Shown here: one piece after another, positions 13,451-14,036 of the stretch
How the letters are laid out: every line of letters begins with the position of its first letter
Numbering within the stretch: position 1 is the stretch's first letter
Assembly: GCA_017882835.1 (NCBI GenBank)
Contig: JADGOU010000042.1
Location: 1 to 14,036 of the forward strand
Length of the DNA stretch: 14,036 bases
Source: Frankiaceae bacterium
Lineage (GTDB): Bacteria > Actinomycetota > Actinomycetes > JADGOU01
Reading direction: 5' to 3'
Translations under genes and position numbers: made by a program
The notes under the pieces: generated by a model
What the model was told of the DNA's origin: nothing
What the model saw: the letters and a program-made list of their open reading frames with translations, nothing else
The model's database searches: none

Positions 13451-13747
13451 ATGGCGCTCGCGATCTTGGCGGAGCTCCCGGAACTGACTCGGGAGCAGTA
13501 CGAGCTGGTGGCGAAGAAGGTCAACGAAGCTGGCACCCCGGCCGGCGCGCTGGTCCACGCCGGGGGACCGGTGGAAGGGGGCTACCGGATCCTCGAGGTG
13601 TGGGAGACGCAGGCGGCAGCTGACGCCTTCTATGGTTCGGACCGGTACCGGGAAGCCGTCGCCTCGATCACCAGCGAGCCGAGGGTCGTGATGACTTGGC
13701 CAGTGCACGGCCTGGACGTCGGTTCCGGCTGGCGAGCGACCGGCTGA
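13451..13747 (+). CDS. ABM-like dimeric alpha/beta-barrel protein
   Basis: This is a small soluble protein of 98 residues with the pattern of ABM-type (antibiotic biosynthesis monooxygenase-like) dimeric alpha/beta-barrel proteins: a first strand and helix MALAILAELPELTREQYELV, the LVHAGGPVEGGYRILEVWE strands, a QAAADAFYGSDRY helix and a last strand VVMTWPVHGL. Substrates in this superfamily vary widely and many members are uncharacterised, so no reaction is proposed. The start is the ATG at 13451 because GGAGG lies six bases upstream; an earlier in-frame ATG at 13400 would add 17 residues without a ribosome binding site. It is transcribed away from the XRE-STAND gene across about 200 bp and may share its regulation. 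Confidence 0.75.
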   Translation: MALAILAELPELTREQYELVAKKVNEAGTPAGALVHAGGPVEGGYRILEVWETQAAADAFYGSDRYREAVASITSEPRVVMTWPVHGLDVGSGWRATG

Positions 13748-14036
13748 GCCACCAGCGGGCGGGTGGGCCTCAACGCCGCACCGCCGGATACGCCGTCCCG
13801 TCGGATACCCGGGGTGCCCAGCGGGGTGGCGCGAAGGACCCAACGGCGATGTTGTCGCGGTCGCGGACGAAGCGACCGACCCGTATCCCGCGTCCACACT
13901 GCGGCCCCATATCCGGGGTCGAGGATGATCCGCGCAACCGTTAGCGCTAGTGGCGATCTTGAAGGACGGGTCTGATGGCCCGGGATCGCCGGGCGTGGGT
14001 CAGGGCGTGGGTTCGCCGGTGCGGATGTTGCGGTAG
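13748..14036. other. Window end without a recognised gene
   Basis: Open frames here are short, lack ribosome binding sites and resemble no family I know. The last bases could be the tail of a gene entering from beyond the window on the minus strand, but there is too little to say. Confidence 0.4.

Noticed and set aside
13748..14036. Short overlapping frames at the window end as a gene
   Set aside because: They have no ribosome binding site, no family-like motif, and frames on both strands are equally plausible.

Overview
The window reads as chromosomal DNA of a high-GC actinomycete. The composition is strongly GC-rich, GTG and TTG starts occur, Shine-Dalgarno sites are strong, and the terminal respiratory genes have the actinobacterial form: a diheme cytochrome cc (QcrC), a three-helix Rieske protein (QcrA), a cytochrome b with 14/15-residue heme-histidine spacing, and the small subunit CtaF. 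I cannot fix the family or genus.

Layout. Positions 97-1366 (+) hold ctaC and ctaF, cytochrome oxidase subunits II and IV. They converge on qcrB-qcrA-qcrC-ctaE (1563-5635, -), the cytochrome bcc complex plus oxidase subunit III. Two adjacent hairpins, one a perfect 42-bp palindrome, separate the two blocks. The catalytic subunit gene ctaD is absent. ctaG, a copper-insertion/assembly factor (5754-6806, +), is divergent from ctaE and looks leaderless. Together these genes encode most of a bcc-aa3 supercomplex that passes electrons from menaquinol to oxygen.

Positions 6872-8492 (-) form a probable iron/peroxide module. A Fur-family regulator is fused in frame, with no stop codon, to a rubrerythrin diiron domain, and a DUF3501 gene follows downstream. 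The rubrerythrin part also has its own strong ribosome binding site and ATG, so two products are possible. This is the most unusual feature of the window.

Positions about 8600-10370 are decayed DNA: short in-frame remnants resembling a saccharopine dehydrogenase-like protein, an ECF sigma factor and a sensor domain (all tentative), an N-terminally truncated DinB/DUF664 protein, the C-terminus of an ArsR-type regulator, and the frameshifted C-terminus of a Tn3-family transposase ending next to a recognisable 38-bp terminal inverted repeat.

Positions 10479-13249 (-) hold a large XRE-STAND-TPR signalling ATPase/regulator followed 32 bp later by a small GYD-domain protein. Divergent from it is a 98-residue ABM-like dimeric alpha/beta-barrel protein (13451-13747, +). 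The intergenic region between them carries a 12-bp tandem repeat and two small inverted repeats. No gene was recognised in the last 289 bases.
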